A DNA stretch of 49,345 nt from CATZDY01 sp045599035 (GTDB taxonomy: Bacteria; Bacillota; Desulfotomaculia; Desulfotomaculales; Desulfocucumaceae). The notes under the pieces are model-generated. The model made no database searches, had not been told where the DNA came from, and worked only from the letters and a program-made list of their open reading frames with translations. Position numbers and translations under genes: made by a program. The stretch covers positions 1-49,345 of the forward strand of contig JAZRVI010000028.1 in NCBI GenBank assembly GCA_045599035.1, written 5' to 3'. This document shows, piece by piece, positions 8,825 to 17,388 of the stretch; the first letter of the stretch is position 1, and each line of letters opens with the position of its first letter.

Positions 8825-9253
8825 ATGATTGGCAGACAAGTAATACCAACAAATCGTGCATTTACCCTTGATGAACTTGAACAGTTTATGCAGCAGTATT
8901 GGGACAAGAATGAATACAATGATTTTTTCATTGGTAAACCAACAGCCGCTTCGGTGGAGAAGTACATACTCCTTCCGGCTACCCAGCGTTTTATGGTTAT
9001 CGCCTACTCTCGGAAAGGAGGCAGATTCTTCAATAAGCAGGATAAGGTGATCCTTTCTGTTTGCGATTCCCCAGCAGGGGTTCGCGACAGATTGCTTTCG
9101 TCTGTCCCGTCAGATAATATTTTCTTCGGAATATGGAAGATTAGTGCAACAATGTCCATCGAAAAGGAACGCAAAGGCCCTGCGGAGGATATTCTGCAAA
9201 AATATGCCGCTTATATGAAACAGCTTCTTAACAGTGCCGGGTATGCTAAGTGA
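8825..9253 (+). CDS. Hypothetical protein (142 aa)
   Basis: Start at ATG 8825 is supported by AAAGGAG about 8 bases upstream; an earlier ATG at 8801 lacks a site. Begins MIGRQVIPTNRAFTLDELE and has a compact alpha/beta look with a basic middle (AYSRKGGRFFNKQDK). No membrane segments or catalytic motif stand out. It follows the peptide synthetase by about 125 bases and precedes a membrane protein, perhaps as a separate two-gene unit. Not recognised. Confidence 0.6.
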   Translation: MIGRQVIPTNRAFTLDELEQFMQQYWDKNEYNDFFIGKPTAASVEKYILLPATQRFMVIAYSRKGGRFFNKQDKVILSVCDSPAGVRDRLLSSVPSDNIFFGIWKISATMSIEKERKGPAEDILQKYAAYMKQLLNSAGYAK

Positions 9254-9330
9254 GGAGGAAAGAAAGATGAAGGCAGTACCTTGCAGTCAAGCGAAGTAGA
9301 AAATATTTTTTTTGTGAAAAGAGAACAGCT

Positions 9331-9930
9331 ATGAGCAATATTAAAAAATGTGACGATGGGATCTACCGTTGGGTGTATGAATTCAATATGCTGAAAAATC
9401 CCATCATCATCCTGACCATTTGGAAAATCTTTCTTTTCATCTTGCTTGGGATGTGGGTTGTATTCGGCATATTTGGTATTAAAGATTACGGATTTATCGC
9501 TGCTTTTGTTGAGCAAGCAAAAGCACTGCCGCTTCCGGCAGTAATCATCTTTGGGTTGTCCGTTGTGGGATATTTGATTCTTGCCGGGATTTACGGCTGG
9601 AAATACTGCGTTTTGTTTGAAATGAATGAGGAAGGCGTTCGTCACATTCATATGGAAAAGCAGTATAAAAAAGCTCAAGCTCTGGGTTGGCTGACTTCAA
9701 TGGTCGGTGTGGCATCAGGAAAACCCGGCACTGTCGGTGCAGGTCTTCTGGGGGCAACAAAACAGGAGCAGTATTCCGAATTCAGCAAAGTAAAACATAT
9801 GCATTCTTTGAAAATTTTCCATACCATCAAGCTGAATTCTCTTCTGAATCACAATCAGATCTATGCAAAACCGGAAGATTATGAATTTGTTTTAGATTTC
9901 ATATCAAAGCATATACCAAAGAAAAAATAA
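9331..9930 (+). CDS. Membrane protein of unknown function (199 aa)
   Basis: Two strong membrane segments (about residues 26-50, ILTIWKIFLFILLGMWVVFG, and 65-90, AVIIFGLSVVGYLILAGIYG) are followed by a cytoplasmic C-terminal half of about 110 residues with a Gly-rich patch (VGVASGKPGTVGAGLLGATK). The layout resembles small PH-like/YcxB-type membrane proteins, but I cannot assign one. RBS is weak (AGAGAA). It lies 78 bases after the 142-residue gene and 8 bases before a decayed permease. Confidence 0.6.
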   Translation: MSNIKKCDDGIYRWVYEFNMLKNPIIILTIWKIFLFILLGMWVVFGIFGIKDYGFIAAFVEQAKALPLPAVIIFGLSVVGYLILAGIYGWKYCVLFEMNEEGVRHIHMEKQYKKAQALGWLTSMVGVASGKPGTVGAGLLGATKQEQYSEFSKVKHMHSLKIFHTIKLNSLLNHNQIYAKPEDYEFVLDFISKHIPKKK

Positions 9931-9938
9931 GGATATAC

Positions 9939-10400
9939 ATGAATCTATCACTAAAATTACAACCGATTATTATAATCATATCTGCATGATTGGGATTGAC
10001 TTTGGGAGCACCTATATTGCCGTTGAATCTTTTACTGCAAATCTTGCTTATACCGGTATATGTTATACCGGTATATCTCATGTTATTTTAGGGTGGCAGT
10101 GTGTCTTTTGAAAATATTGGATTGCTTTTGTTAATATTGATACCATTGTTAGTTTTCTTTGCACTTAATTTTATCGCAGTCAGTTTTCTGGGCAGAAAAA
10201 TGAGATTTTCAGATTATAATCTGGTTCCGCTGAACTTTACAACATTAGCCAGAAACTCGCCTTTATCTTTGGCTATTGCAGTAGCAGCATTTCCTGATCG
10301 ATCCATGATAGCATTTGCATTAGTAATTGAGCCTTTGATTGAATTATCGGTACTTGGAATCATATCTGGAATAATTAATAAGATAAATAAAAAGAACTAA
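9939..10400 (+). pseudogene. Decayed arsenite (ACR3) / bile acid-sodium symporter-type permease
   Basis: One reading frame runs from ATG 9939 to the stop at 10400 but is interrupted by TGA (9987-9989) and TAG (10089-10091). Its N-terminus (MNLSLKLQPIIIIISA, then LGLTLGAPI) and C-terminus (LNFTTLARNSPLSLAIAVAAFPD, then FALVIEPLIELSVL) match the first and last parts of ACR3/BASS-type transporters, including the conserved N-F-T-T-x-A-R-N-x-x-L-A stretch. The frame has 154 codons against about 310-350 in the family, so the middle is deleted. A short duplication (CCGGTATAT near 10053 and 10069) marks the damaged part. A 99-residue piece from GTG 10101 could still be translated but is unlikely to function. 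Confidence 0.7.
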
Positions 10401-10438
10401 CTAAATCTTTTTTTAAATCATCAAAATTATTTAATTTT

Positions 10439-10478
10439 ATAAAGAAAGTCAACTTATAAAAAAGTTAACTTTCTTCTT
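10439..10478. terminator. Bidirectional terminator between permease pseudogene and dfx
   Basis: Imperfect inverted repeat AGAAAGTCAACTT / AAGTTAACTTTCT around an AT loop, followed by TCTT on plus and preceded by A-rich bases for the minus strand. It could end both converging units. Confidence 0.5.
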
Positions 10479-10519
10479 ATATAGGCCGCTGTTCATCAAA
10501 TTCTTTTTTCTTAAGTATT

Positions 10520-10897
10520 TTAGGCTTTCCACAAACCATGCTTATTGCAATAGGCTCTAATAGTTACCTCTGCTTCCGGAGCGGCACAGAAGGTTACTTC
10601 CGGAGCCATACCCGGTTTTAGATATTTACGGGTTACCCGACCTTCAGCCAGCATTTCCACCCATTCAATAAAATGAACATCTTCCATAGGATGAGCTACA
10701 CTGCCAACGCTAACTTTAATTTTGCTGCCTTCCCGGACTACAAGCGGAACATGTTTTTCTTTGGCGGCATCAGTAGTATTTTCAGCCATCAAAGCCATCG
10801 GTTTGCCGCAGCAAACCAGTTTACCAGCACCACCTTTAACTGCTTCTATCATATTGCCGCATACTTCGCAATAATAAACCTGATTTACTTCTACCAT
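10520..10897 (-). CDS. dfx: Desulfoferrodoxin (superoxide reductase)
   Basis: 125 residues from ATG 10897 (AAGGAGG upstream; a TTG one codon earlier is less likely). The N-terminal desulforedoxin-type domain binds an FeCys4 centre through CEVC (Cys10, Cys13) and a CC pair (Cys29, Cys30). The C-terminal superoxide reductase domain has the His-rich iron site (KHVPLV, GSVAHPMEDVHFIEW and CNKHG). It reduces superoxide to peroxide in the cytoplasm without making oxygen. It is 18 bases downstream of fprA on the same strand, so the two form an oxygen/superoxide detoxification operon. Confidence 0.95.
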   Translation of the reverse strand: MVEVNQVYYCEVCGNMIEAVKGGAGKLVCCGKPMALMAENTTDAAKEKHVPLVVREGSKIKVSVGSVAHPMEDVHFIEWVEMLAEGRVTRKYLKPGMAPEVTFCAAPEAEVTIRAYCNKHGLWKA

Positions 10898-10915
10898 CAA
10901 AAAATTCCTCCTTTG

Positions 10916-12100
10916 TTATTCTGCTGCCAAAATTAATTTGGCAAATTCTTTTCCTTTTTCTTTGACAGCGGCTAGTTCTTCCGGATCGGGACGATAGTTC
11001 AAATTAATCATTTCCATCGGGGTTTCCCAACCCATTCTTTCCAAAACAGCCTGAACAAATTTAGCTCCCTGGCCGCCCCAGCCATAGGAACCAAAGGCCA
11101 GACCCATGCGATTTTTAGGCCGCAAGCCTTCAACATAGGTCAAAAAGCCGCTGACGCTGGGCAGCATTCCATTATTTAAAGTAGGACTTCCTACCAAAAT
11201 AGCTTTGCTGGTGATTAAGTCAGTCATAATTTCCGACATATGACTGGTTTGCAAAAAGCGAACCATAACCTCCAGTCCGCCTTCTTCCAAGCCTTCCTGC
11301 AAAGCCTTGGCCATTTGAGCGGTACTGTTCCACATGGTATCATAAACAATCAGGGCTTTCTTTTCCGAGATATTGCCTGCCCATTTAAGATATTCCGGTA
11401 CAATTTTATCAATATAAGTCCGCCAGATTACCCCATGACTGGGAGCAACCATATCAATATCCAAACCAGCAACTACTTCCAAGGCCTTTAAAACATTTTC
11501 GCCGTAAGGAAGAACAATATTGGCATAATAGGTTTGGGCTTCTTCTTTTAAAATTTCCCAGCCAATTTCATCATCAAAACGCCCTGCCGAAGCAATGTGC
11601 TGACCAAAGGCATCATTAGGCAACAATAATTTTAATTCCGGAATATAAGTAACCATGGAGTCCGGCCAATGCACCATTGGCACCTGGACAAAAGTTAAAT
11701 TCAGTTTGCCAATATTCAGGGTATCCCCGGATTTAACCTCCTGGAAATTCCAATCCTTTTTATAATAGCGAGTCAAGCCTTTTTTACCCTTGGGAGAAGT
11801 CACCAAAGTGGCATTGGTGGCTAAATCCATAATTGCCGGCAACCCGCCGGAATGATCGCATTCCACATGATTGGAAACTACATAATCAATTTTAGCTGGA
11901 TCAACTACATCTTTAATCCGACTGATCATTTCTTCGGAAAAATGGTGTTTAACCGTATCCACCAAAGTAATTTTTTCATCCATAATCAGGTATGCATTAT
12001 AAGTAGTTCCCCGAGGAGTTTTATAACCGTGGAAATAACGAACATCCCAGTCAATTCCACCTACCCAATAGACATTTGGTTTAATTTCAATAGCTTTCAT
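10916..12100 (-). CDS. fprA: Flavodiiron protein (FprA, A-type)
   Basis: 394 residues. The metallo-beta-lactamase-like domain carries the diiron ligands HVECDH (His78, Glu80, Asp82, His83) and later VHWPDS, LPNDAFG and SHGVIWR. The flavodoxin domain starts near residue 250 (ALIVYDTMWNSTAQMA, the FMN phosphate loop). A-type proteins lack extra domains, as here. It reduces O2 to water (or NO to N2O) with electrons from rubredoxin or related carriers. It leads the fprA-dfx operon; a sigma-A-like promoter lies at 12176-12203. Confidence 0.95.
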   Translation of the reverse strand: MKAIEIKPNVYWVGGIDWDVRYFHGYKTPRGTTYNAYLIMDEKITLVDTVKHHFSEEMISRIKDVVDPAKIDYVVSNHVECDHSGGLPAIMDLATNATLVTSPKGKKGLTRYYKKDWNFQEVKSGDTLNIGKLNLTFVQVPMVHWPDSMVTYIPELKLLLPNDAFGQHIASAGRFDDEIGWEILKEEAQTYYANIVLPYGENVLKALEVVAGLDIDMVAPSHGVIWRTYIDKIVPEYLKWAGNISEKKALIVYDTMWNSTAQMAKALQEGLEEGGLEVMVRFLQTSHMSEIMTDLITSKAILVGSPTLNNGMLPSVSGFLTYVEGLRPKNRMGLAFGSYGWGGQGAKFVQAVLERMGWETPMEMINLNYRPDPEELAAVKEKGKEFAKLILAAE

Positions 12101-12175
12101 CTAAAAAATTCCTCCTTGAATCAGAAAGTTAATATTTCATTTAAAAGCTTTTTATTTTGGAATAATTATAAATTT

Positions 12176-12203
12176 ATTATATCAGAAAGCTTGTTAATTG
12201 CAA
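12176..12203 (-). promoter_or_regulatory. Promoter of fprA-dfx
   Basis: Minus-strand TTGCAA (12198-12203), 16-base spacer, TATAAT (12176-12181). About 75 bases of AT-rich leader precede the fprA start. Confidence 0.6.
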
Positions 12204-12278
12204 GTCTTTTTTAAATATTTTTAAAGGACTTTTCAATTTATTTCCCGAATAGAAGCCGGAAAAAGAAAGTGAGCAATT

Positions 12279-13343
12279 ATGTTTTTTAAATATCAACACG
12301 GAGGAAACTTAAGCGGAGCCGCCCGAGAATTTGGGCATTCCGAGCAGAATTTTTTGGATTTCAGTGCCAATATCAACCCTTTGGGTCCTTCTCCCCAGGT
12401 TTGGCAGGCCATTTCGGACAATCTTTGGCGGATTGTCCACTATCCCGATCCCCAATGCCTGGAATTGAAACAGGCTTTAGCTGAATATTTGCAGATTGAA
12501 CCGGCCAATTTGGTTTTGGGCAATGGCGGAGCTGAGTTAATCTATGTCCTGCCCACCATTTTGCCGGAAACAGAAGCCTTGATCTTAACACCCACCTTTG
12601 GGGAGTATGCTCATTCCTGGCGAGCCGTCAATAAAAAAATCACCTATCAGCCTTTAGAGCAGGGCTTAGAAAATATTTCCGGTTCCAAACAGCTCATTTA
12701 TATCTGCAATCCAAACAATCCCGATGGGCGTTTGCACCCGGCATCTGAGCTAAAGCAGGTTCTGGCTAAAGCTCAAGCTCAAAACAGTTGGGTTTTTGTG
12801 GATGAATCTTTTATTGACTTAATCGATCAGCCAGAACAATATTCCTTAATCAAGGAAATCAACCAACACCCCAATTTAATCATTCTTTATTCCCTGACCA
12901 AATTTTTTGCTTTGCCTGGCCTGCGTTTGGGAGCTTTAATTGCCGCTCCAACCCTGATACAAAAGCTGGAAAATCGCCTGGATCCCTGGCGGATTAACGC
13001 TTTGGCTCAAGCAGCAGCTTTAGCTGCTCTAAAGGATCGTCAGCATCAGGAGGCTTCCCGCCAATTAGTGCAAAAAGAACGCCATTTTTTGCAGCAGGAA
13101 TTGGCTAAGTTTCCCCAAATCCAAAATATTTCCGGTTCAGCTAATTTCTTATTATTGGAATTTCCCCAATTTTCCCGCTCTGAACTGGAAAATTTAATGC
13201 TAAAACTGGCTCAAAAAGGAGTTTTAGTGCGGGATTGTGCCAATTTTTACGGTTTAGAAGGCTCCTATATCCGAACAGCGGTGCGTAATCATGCGGAAAA
13301 TCAGCAATTCCTGGATACTTTGCAACTATGTTTAAACAGTTAA
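12279..13343 (+). CDS. cobD: L-threonine-O-3-phosphate decarboxylase
   Basis: 354 residues, a fold type I PLP enzyme of the histidinol-phosphate aminotransferase/CobD group. It opens HGGNLSGAAREFG and DFSANINPLGPS, typical of CobD, then has NGGAELI, CNPNNPDG, the VDESFIDL Asp and SLTKFFALPGLRLG with the PLP lysine (Lys in SLTKF). It makes (R)-1-amino-2-propanol phosphate for the cobamide nucleotide loop. It is 12 bases upstream of cbiZ, so the pair serves corrinoid assembly and salvage, which fits the many corrinoid enzymes at the right of the window. I see no cobalamin riboswitch upstream. Confidence 0.9.
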   Translation: MFFKYQHGGNLSGAAREFGHSEQNFLDFSANINPLGPSPQVWQAISDNLWRIVHYPDPQCLELKQALAEYLQIEPANLVLGNGGAELIYVLPTILPETEALILTPTFGEYAHSWRAVNKKITYQPLEQGLENISGSKQLIYICNPNNPDGRLHPASELKQVLAKAQAQNSWVFVDESFIDLIDQPEQYSLIKEINQHPNLIILYSLTKFFALPGLRLGALIAAPTLIQKLENRLDPWRINALAQAAALAALKDRQHQEASRQLVQKERHFLQQELAKFPQIQNISGSANFLLLEFPQFSRSELENLMLKLAQKGVLVRDCANFYGLEGSYIRTAVRNHAENQQFLDTLQLCLNS

Positions 13344-13355
13344 GGAGGTCACATC

Positions 13356-14519
13356 ATGCTTGATCAAATAAAAGCCGACCTGCCCGCCTGTTGTCAGGAA
13401 ATGGGTCGAGACAAGCTGCATTGGGTGTTAAAATTTAAAGATAAAATGACCGCAGTTGGCAATTCGGTTCTAAACGCCGGTCTTTTAACAGAAACCGAAG
13501 CCTTTTATAATTGTGATGTAGGCGAAGTAGGCAGCATTGAGGATTTACCCGGCGGCTCCATGGAAGGCTATATGGAAGAAACCTGCCGACAATTAGGTTT
13601 AAACCCCACTAAATCCCTGGGTCTGATGACCGCCGCTAAAATGCACAATACGGCCTGGGAAACCGCCCGATTTCGCCGGTTGGAGCTGGCCGCCATTGTC
13701 ACCGGCGGAGTTGATATTAACGGAGGCCGAGTTGGAGAACCGGCTGGTTATTATGAAGAAAACGGAAAATTTCTCAGCCCCGGAACCATTAATATTTTTT
13801 TAGTTATCAACGCTCATCTTTCTCACACCGCATTAATGAAATGCCTGATTACTGCCACCGAAGCCAAAACCGCCGCCTTACAAGAGCTTATGACCCCTTC
13901 GGCCTTTTCCAGCGGATTGGCCACCGGTTCGGGTACGGATGGAATTTTAGCGGCCATGAATCCGACCTCCTCCCTTTATTTGACGGATGCCGGAATGCAC
14001 AGCAAGTTGGGTGAATTAATTGGCCAAATCGTGAAAAAAACGGTTAAACGGGCTTTGGAGTTGGAAACCGGCTTAAATCCGGAACGACAGCAAAATGTTT
14101 TGGAACGGCTGAAACGCTTTGGGGTTACGCCTCAATCCTGCTGGCGATCCTTGCAGGAAAAAGGTCTGGTTGTCAATAATCGGCGTTCTGTTTCCGAAAC
14201 CACCTTCTATGATTTGCTGAATAATCTGGCCACCTTGCCGGAACTGGTTACTTTGGCTGCCGGGTTAATTCACTTGCAGGACGAAGTGGAATGGGGTCTT
14301 TTGCCTGAAGATGACGCTTTGACCTTGGCAAATCTTTGGGTTAAAGTTGCCCTGCAAAACGGAATTGGAGGACTGGGCGGACAGCTTTCGGTTCAAACTG
14401 CTCCGGATACTCCAATTCCAGAATTACTGGTTGATACCCTAAACTCTCTGGTGCTGGCCAGTGCCTATCTTTATTGCAGCACTTGCAGCAGCCGCAGCAC
14501 CCGACCCCGGCGGGGTTAG
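13356..14519 (+). CDS. cbiZ: Adenosylcobinamide amidohydrolase (CbiZ)
   Basis: 387 residues. The core (about 85-220) holds the CbiZ pattern: GLMTAAKMHNTAWETARF, VTGGVDINGGRVGEP, INIFLVINAHLSHTAL and SGLATGSGTDGI. CbiZ cleaves the aminopropanol side chain of incomplete corrinoids to give adenosylcobyric acid, allowing foreign cobamides to be rebuilt. The C-terminal 150 residues are an additional helical part. The very end (residues 375-387, CSSRSTRPRRG) is basic and its DNA runs to within one base of yraN. Start supported by AAGGAGG. Confidence 0.85.
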   Translation: MLDQIKADLPACCQEMGRDKLHWVLKFKDKMTAVGNSVLNAGLLTETEAFYNCDVGEVGSIEDLPGGSMEGYMEETCRQLGLNPTKSLGLMTAAKMHNTAWETARFRRLELAAIVTGGVDINGGRVGEPAGYYEENGKFLSPGTINIFLVINAHLSHTALMKCLITATEAKTAALQELMTPSAFSSGLATGSGTDGILAAMNPTSSLYLTDAGMHSKLGELIGQIVKKTVKRALELETGLNPERQQNVLERLKRFGVTPQSCWRSLQEKGLVVNNRRSVSETTFYDLLNNLATLPELVTLAAGLIHLQDEVEWGLLPEDDALTLANLWVKVALQNGIGGLGGQLSVQTAPDTPIPELLVDTLNSLVLASAYLYCSTCSSRSTRPRRG

Positions 14520-14520
14520 A

Positions 14521-14880
14521 ATGAATCAAGAAAAAATTCAGCTCGGCCAAACTGCAGAAAAGCTGGCCTGGCAATATTTGCAAAAGCAGGGCTTTAATTT
14601 GGTACTTAACAATTATCGCTGTCCCTATGGTGAAATTGACCTGATTGTCCAGGAAAAGGACACTTTGGTTTTTGTGGAGGTTCGCAGCCGCCGGGGATCG
14701 CATCAAATAGAAGCCCTGGCCAGCATTGACCAGCGTAAACAACAAAAAATCCGGCAAACCGCTTTACATTATTTACAGGAAAAAGAAATTTCGGAAGATT
14801 GCCCTTTGCGTTTCGATGCCATAGCCATAACCTTCCATGACTCCCACTATTCCTTAACTCACCTTCGTCAGGCTTTTTAA
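14521..14880 (+). CDS. yraN: YraN/UPF0102 family nuclease-like protein
   Basis: 119 residues from ATG 14521, directly after the cbiZ stop; an upstream in-frame GTG at 14461 lies inside cbiZ and is not needed. Shows the family's PD-(D/E)xK-like core: AWQYLQKQGF, YGEIDLI (Glu, Asp) and FVEVRSR. Thought to be a Holliday junction or DNA-repair nuclease. Third gene of the cobD-cbiZ-yraN run, probably by chance of position. Confidence 0.85.
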   Translation: MNQEKIQLGQTAEKLAWQYLQKQGFNLVLNNYRCPYGEIDLIVQEKDTLVFVEVRSRRGSHQIEALASIDQRKQQKIRQTALHYLQEKEISEDCPLRFDAIAITFHDSHYSLTHLRQAF

Positions 14881-14894
14881 CCTTCTAAAAAATC

Positions 14895-14932
14895 AAGGCT
14901 TGCCAAATTAAGTCAGTCAGCAAGCCTTTTTA
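14895..14932. terminator. Bidirectional terminator between yraN and DUF1847 gene
   Basis: Nine-base stem AAGGCTTGC (14895-14903) with GCAAGCCTT (14920-14928), T-run after it on plus and A-run before it (14887-14892) for the minus-strand gene. Confidence 0.75.
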
Positions 14933-14934
14933 GT

Positions 14935-15528
14935 TTATTTTTTCTTTTTAAATCGTCCTTTGTAGAAACTGGAATATAAAACCCCCAGCGGATTGTGAGC
15001 CATTACCCGATCCTTAACCGCAAAAACGGTTACGGGAGCTTCCGAATATTTCTGGAAAAGCAAATCATGCCCCAGACACAAGCCCAGTTCAATATTTAAA
15101 TCAGAACCATTTCGGTTTAGCATTCTGGCTTGACCAATGGGATTGCACATGGCTTCAAATTTTTCCGGATCCGGATTAACATTGCCGCAGCCAAAATCTT
15201 TTTTGGGCAGGCCGCAAATTTTGCAGCAAACCGAATTGACCGTAAAATACTGTTTTAAAATATTGCTCAAAGCTTCGGCTTCCCTGCTTAAGGCAATGCA
15301 AAAAGCTATCCCCAGCCTTTCATATTTCATTCGCTGGCAAAACTCAATAATTTCTTCCAGACGATTTAAAGTATTTCCCACCTCATGAATCATATCCATA
15401 CTAATGCGATGCCAGGATTTTTCCGGCTCCTGCTGATAGGGAGTCAGATCCAAAGAACCACCAGTACAGTCAAAGCCTTCCTTTTCACAGCGGTGAACCG
15501 GGTGCTGCGGACAATTAGCACATTTCAT
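14935..15528 (-). CDS. DUF1847 Cys-rich metal-binding protein
   Basis: 197 residues. Cysteines occur as CANCPQHPVHRC at the N-terminus, C in DCTGG, CCKICG near the middle (VNSVCCKICGLPKKDFGCG), AMCNPIGQA, and GLCLGHD. This spacing matches DUF1847 proteins of anaerobes, which probably bind an iron-sulfur cluster or zinc; no activity is known. It sits 18 bases downstream of uppP on the same strand. Confidence 0.8.
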   Translation of the reverse strand: MKCANCPQHPVHRCEKEGFDCTGGSLDLTPYQQEPEKSWHRISMDMIHEVGNTLNRLEEIIEFCQRMKYERLGIAFCIALSREAEALSNILKQYFTVNSVCCKICGLPKKDFGCGNVNPDPEKFEAMCNPIGQARMLNRNGSDLNIELGLCLGHDLLFQKYSEAPVTVFAVKDRVMAHNPLGVLYSSFYKGRFKKKK

Positions 15529-15546
15529 AACAAAATCCCTCCTTGA

Positions 15547-16389
15547 TTAATAAGACCACAGGAAATAAGCAATTACAATAATTCCTAAAATAATGCGATA
15601 GTAACCAAAAATCTTAAAGTCCTTATGTTTAACATAGCCCACCAGGAAACGAATGGCCAAAATGGAAACCACAAAGGCTACCAAGGTTCCCACCGCCAAA
15701 ATCAGCCATTGCAGCAAGTCAAAATTAAAGCCGAATTGTTCAACATATTTATAAACCTTTAAGGCACTGGCTCCAAACATAACCGGAATAGCCAGGAAAA
15801 AAGAAAATTCCGCTGCAATTCCGCGAGAGCAGCCGATCAGCATGGCTCCCAAAATAGTTGCTCCGGAACGGGAGGTTCCCGGCACCAAAGATAAAACCTG
15901 AAAACAGCCAATACCAAAAGCAGTTAAATAGCTTAGATCCGAAAAATCATAAACCCGAAAAGTTCGCTTCTTATTATAATTTTCCAGGACAATAAATAAA
16001 ACCCCATATAAAATCAAAGTTATAGCTACTGTAAGGTAATTATAAAAATGCTCATCGAACCAATCGTCCAACGGCAAACCAATAATGGCAGCCGGCAAAA
16101 CCGCCACAATAACCTTAACCCACAGACTAAGACTATTCCAGTCAAAACGAATCCTGCCATATTCCCGATGCCAGGGGAAAAGCTTTTGCCAATACAATAC
16201 CACTACCGCCAAAATAGCTCCCAGTTGAATAACCACCCGAAACATTTCCTTAAAAGCTTCGCTTTGCCCTAGATTGACCAGCTCATCCGCCAAAATCATA
16301 TGTCCGGTACTGCTAATCGGCAGCCATTCGGTGATTCCTTCAACAATCCCCCAAACCACCGTTTTCAAGAGTTCCCAAAAAATGTCCAT
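15547..16389 (-). CDS. uppP: Undecaprenyl-diphosphatase (UppP/BacA)
   Basis: 280 residues with about eight membrane segments. The two catalytic signatures are intact: EGITEWLPISSTGHMIL near residue 18 and PGTSRSGATI near residue 170. It removes a phosphate from undecaprenyl diphosphate on the outer face of the membrane to recycle the lipid carrier of peptidoglycan synthesis and gives bacitracin tolerance. First gene of a two-gene unit with the DUF1847 gene. Confidence 0.95.
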   Translation of the reverse strand: MDIFWELLKTVVWGIVEGITEWLPISSTGHMILADELVNLGQSEAFKEMFRVVIQLGAILAVVVLYWQKLFPWHREYGRIRFDWNSLSLWVKVIVAVLPAAIIGLPLDDWFDEHFYNYLTVAITLILYGVLFIVLENYNKKRTFRVYDFSDLSYLTAFGIGCFQVLSLVPGTSRSGATILGAMLIGCSRGIAAEFSFFLAIPVMFGASALKVYKYVEQFGFNFDLLQWLILAVGTLVAFVVSILAIRFLVGYVKHKDFKIFGYYRIILGIIVIAYFLWSY

Positions 16390-16534
16390 CTAACTTTTGT
16401 ATGATCCAGATCACACTTTCCTTTCTTGAAATTTATACTCTAAAAAGATTCCTTATTTTTTAGCAAAATCCTGCCGGTTCCGGCAAATCAATGGTACAAT
16501 AAAGTCAGATCTTTTTATCAGGATGTGACATACT

Positions 16535-17386
16535 ATGCAGCAACGCTTTTTTATTATGCCAGATGGCACCCGGATTTTTGCTGAATTTGCTGCTCAGTCA
16601 GATCCGGAACGGGAAAATTTGCTTTTTATTCACGGCGGCCCAGGCAGCGGAGCCTGGGAATTTTCCCCAGTAGCTAAAATCTTGGCTCAGGATTTTAATA
16701 TTTGGCTGCCGGATCAGAGAGGCTGTTTGCGTTCCGACCCCATTCCAGCAAAAACCAATTTTGGGCTGCAAACTATTTTAGACGATTTGGACAATATTCG
16801 CCAGCAATTGCAAATTCCCCAATGGATTGTCCTGGGTCATTCCTATGGCGGACAATTAGCCCTGGCCTATGCCCTGCAAAATCCCCAGGCTGTTTCCCAA
16901 ATAGTCTTTATTTGCCCTTCTTTTTATTTGCTTTGGTCATTGGAACAGGTTTATCGTAAGTGTCAGGATTTACTTTTGCAGGACAGCCGCACTTCGGCTC
17001 AAACAGCTCCGGAATATTTGCAGCTTTTGGCTCAGATTCCGGAAAGCGTTCGCCGGGATGCCTATTATGAAAGCAATTGGCAGCTTCATCCCGCCTACCC
17101 GGATTTTCCAGCTTCAGCTCAGGGGCAGCGGCAGCAGGATCTCCTTTTTGCAGAAGGCAAAGCCTTTGAGAACTGGCTGCCTTACTTAAAAAAACTTTCG
17201 GTTCCCGCTTTATTGTTGAATGGAGCCTATGATCCCATTTGCGAAAGTCGCCAGCAGGAAATATTTTTGCAGGCCAACCCTCAGAATAAACTTTGGACTA
17301 TCCCGGAAGCTGGCCATTCCCCCTACAACGATCAGCCGGAATTATTCTGCAAGCTGCTTAAACAATTTATCCGAGGTGAAAAATAA
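16535..17386 (+). CDS. Alpha/beta hydrolase, proline iminopeptidase-like
   Basis: 283 residues. Oxyanion-hole loop HGGPGSG near residue 33, nucleophile elbow GHSYGG near 105, acid loop NGAYDP near 230 and catalytic His in EAGHSPYND near 263. The order and the HGGPG motif fit the proline iminopeptidase group, though many such enzymes act on other esters or amides. Cytoplasmic; no signal peptide. Two bases separate its stop from the next start, so it is co-transcribed with the FdhD-MobB gene; no functional link is evident. Confidence 0.8.
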   Translation: MQQRFFIMPDGTRIFAEFAAQSDPERENLLFIHGGPGSGAWEFSPVAKILAQDFNIWLPDQRGCLRSDPIPAKTNFGLQTILDDLDNIRQQLQIPQWIVLGHSYGGQLALAYALQNPQAVSQIVFICPSFYLLWSLEQVYRKCQDLLLQDSRTSAQTAPEYLQLLAQIPESVRRDAYYESNWQLHPAYPDFPASAQGQRQQDLLFAEGKAFENWLPYLKKLSVPALLLNGAYDPICESRQQEIFLQANPQNKLWTIPEAGHSPYNDQPELFCKLLKQFIRGEK

Positions 17387-17388
17387 TC

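Noticed and set aside
10089..10091. In-frame TAG in the permease frame as a pyrrolysine codon
   Set aside because: An upstream in-frame TGA, a missing middle section and a local duplication show decay; this transporter family has no known pyrrolysine.
12101..12278. Cobalamin riboswitch before cobD
   Set aside because: No B12-box or other conserved element was found; the region holds only promoter-like and AT-rich sequence.
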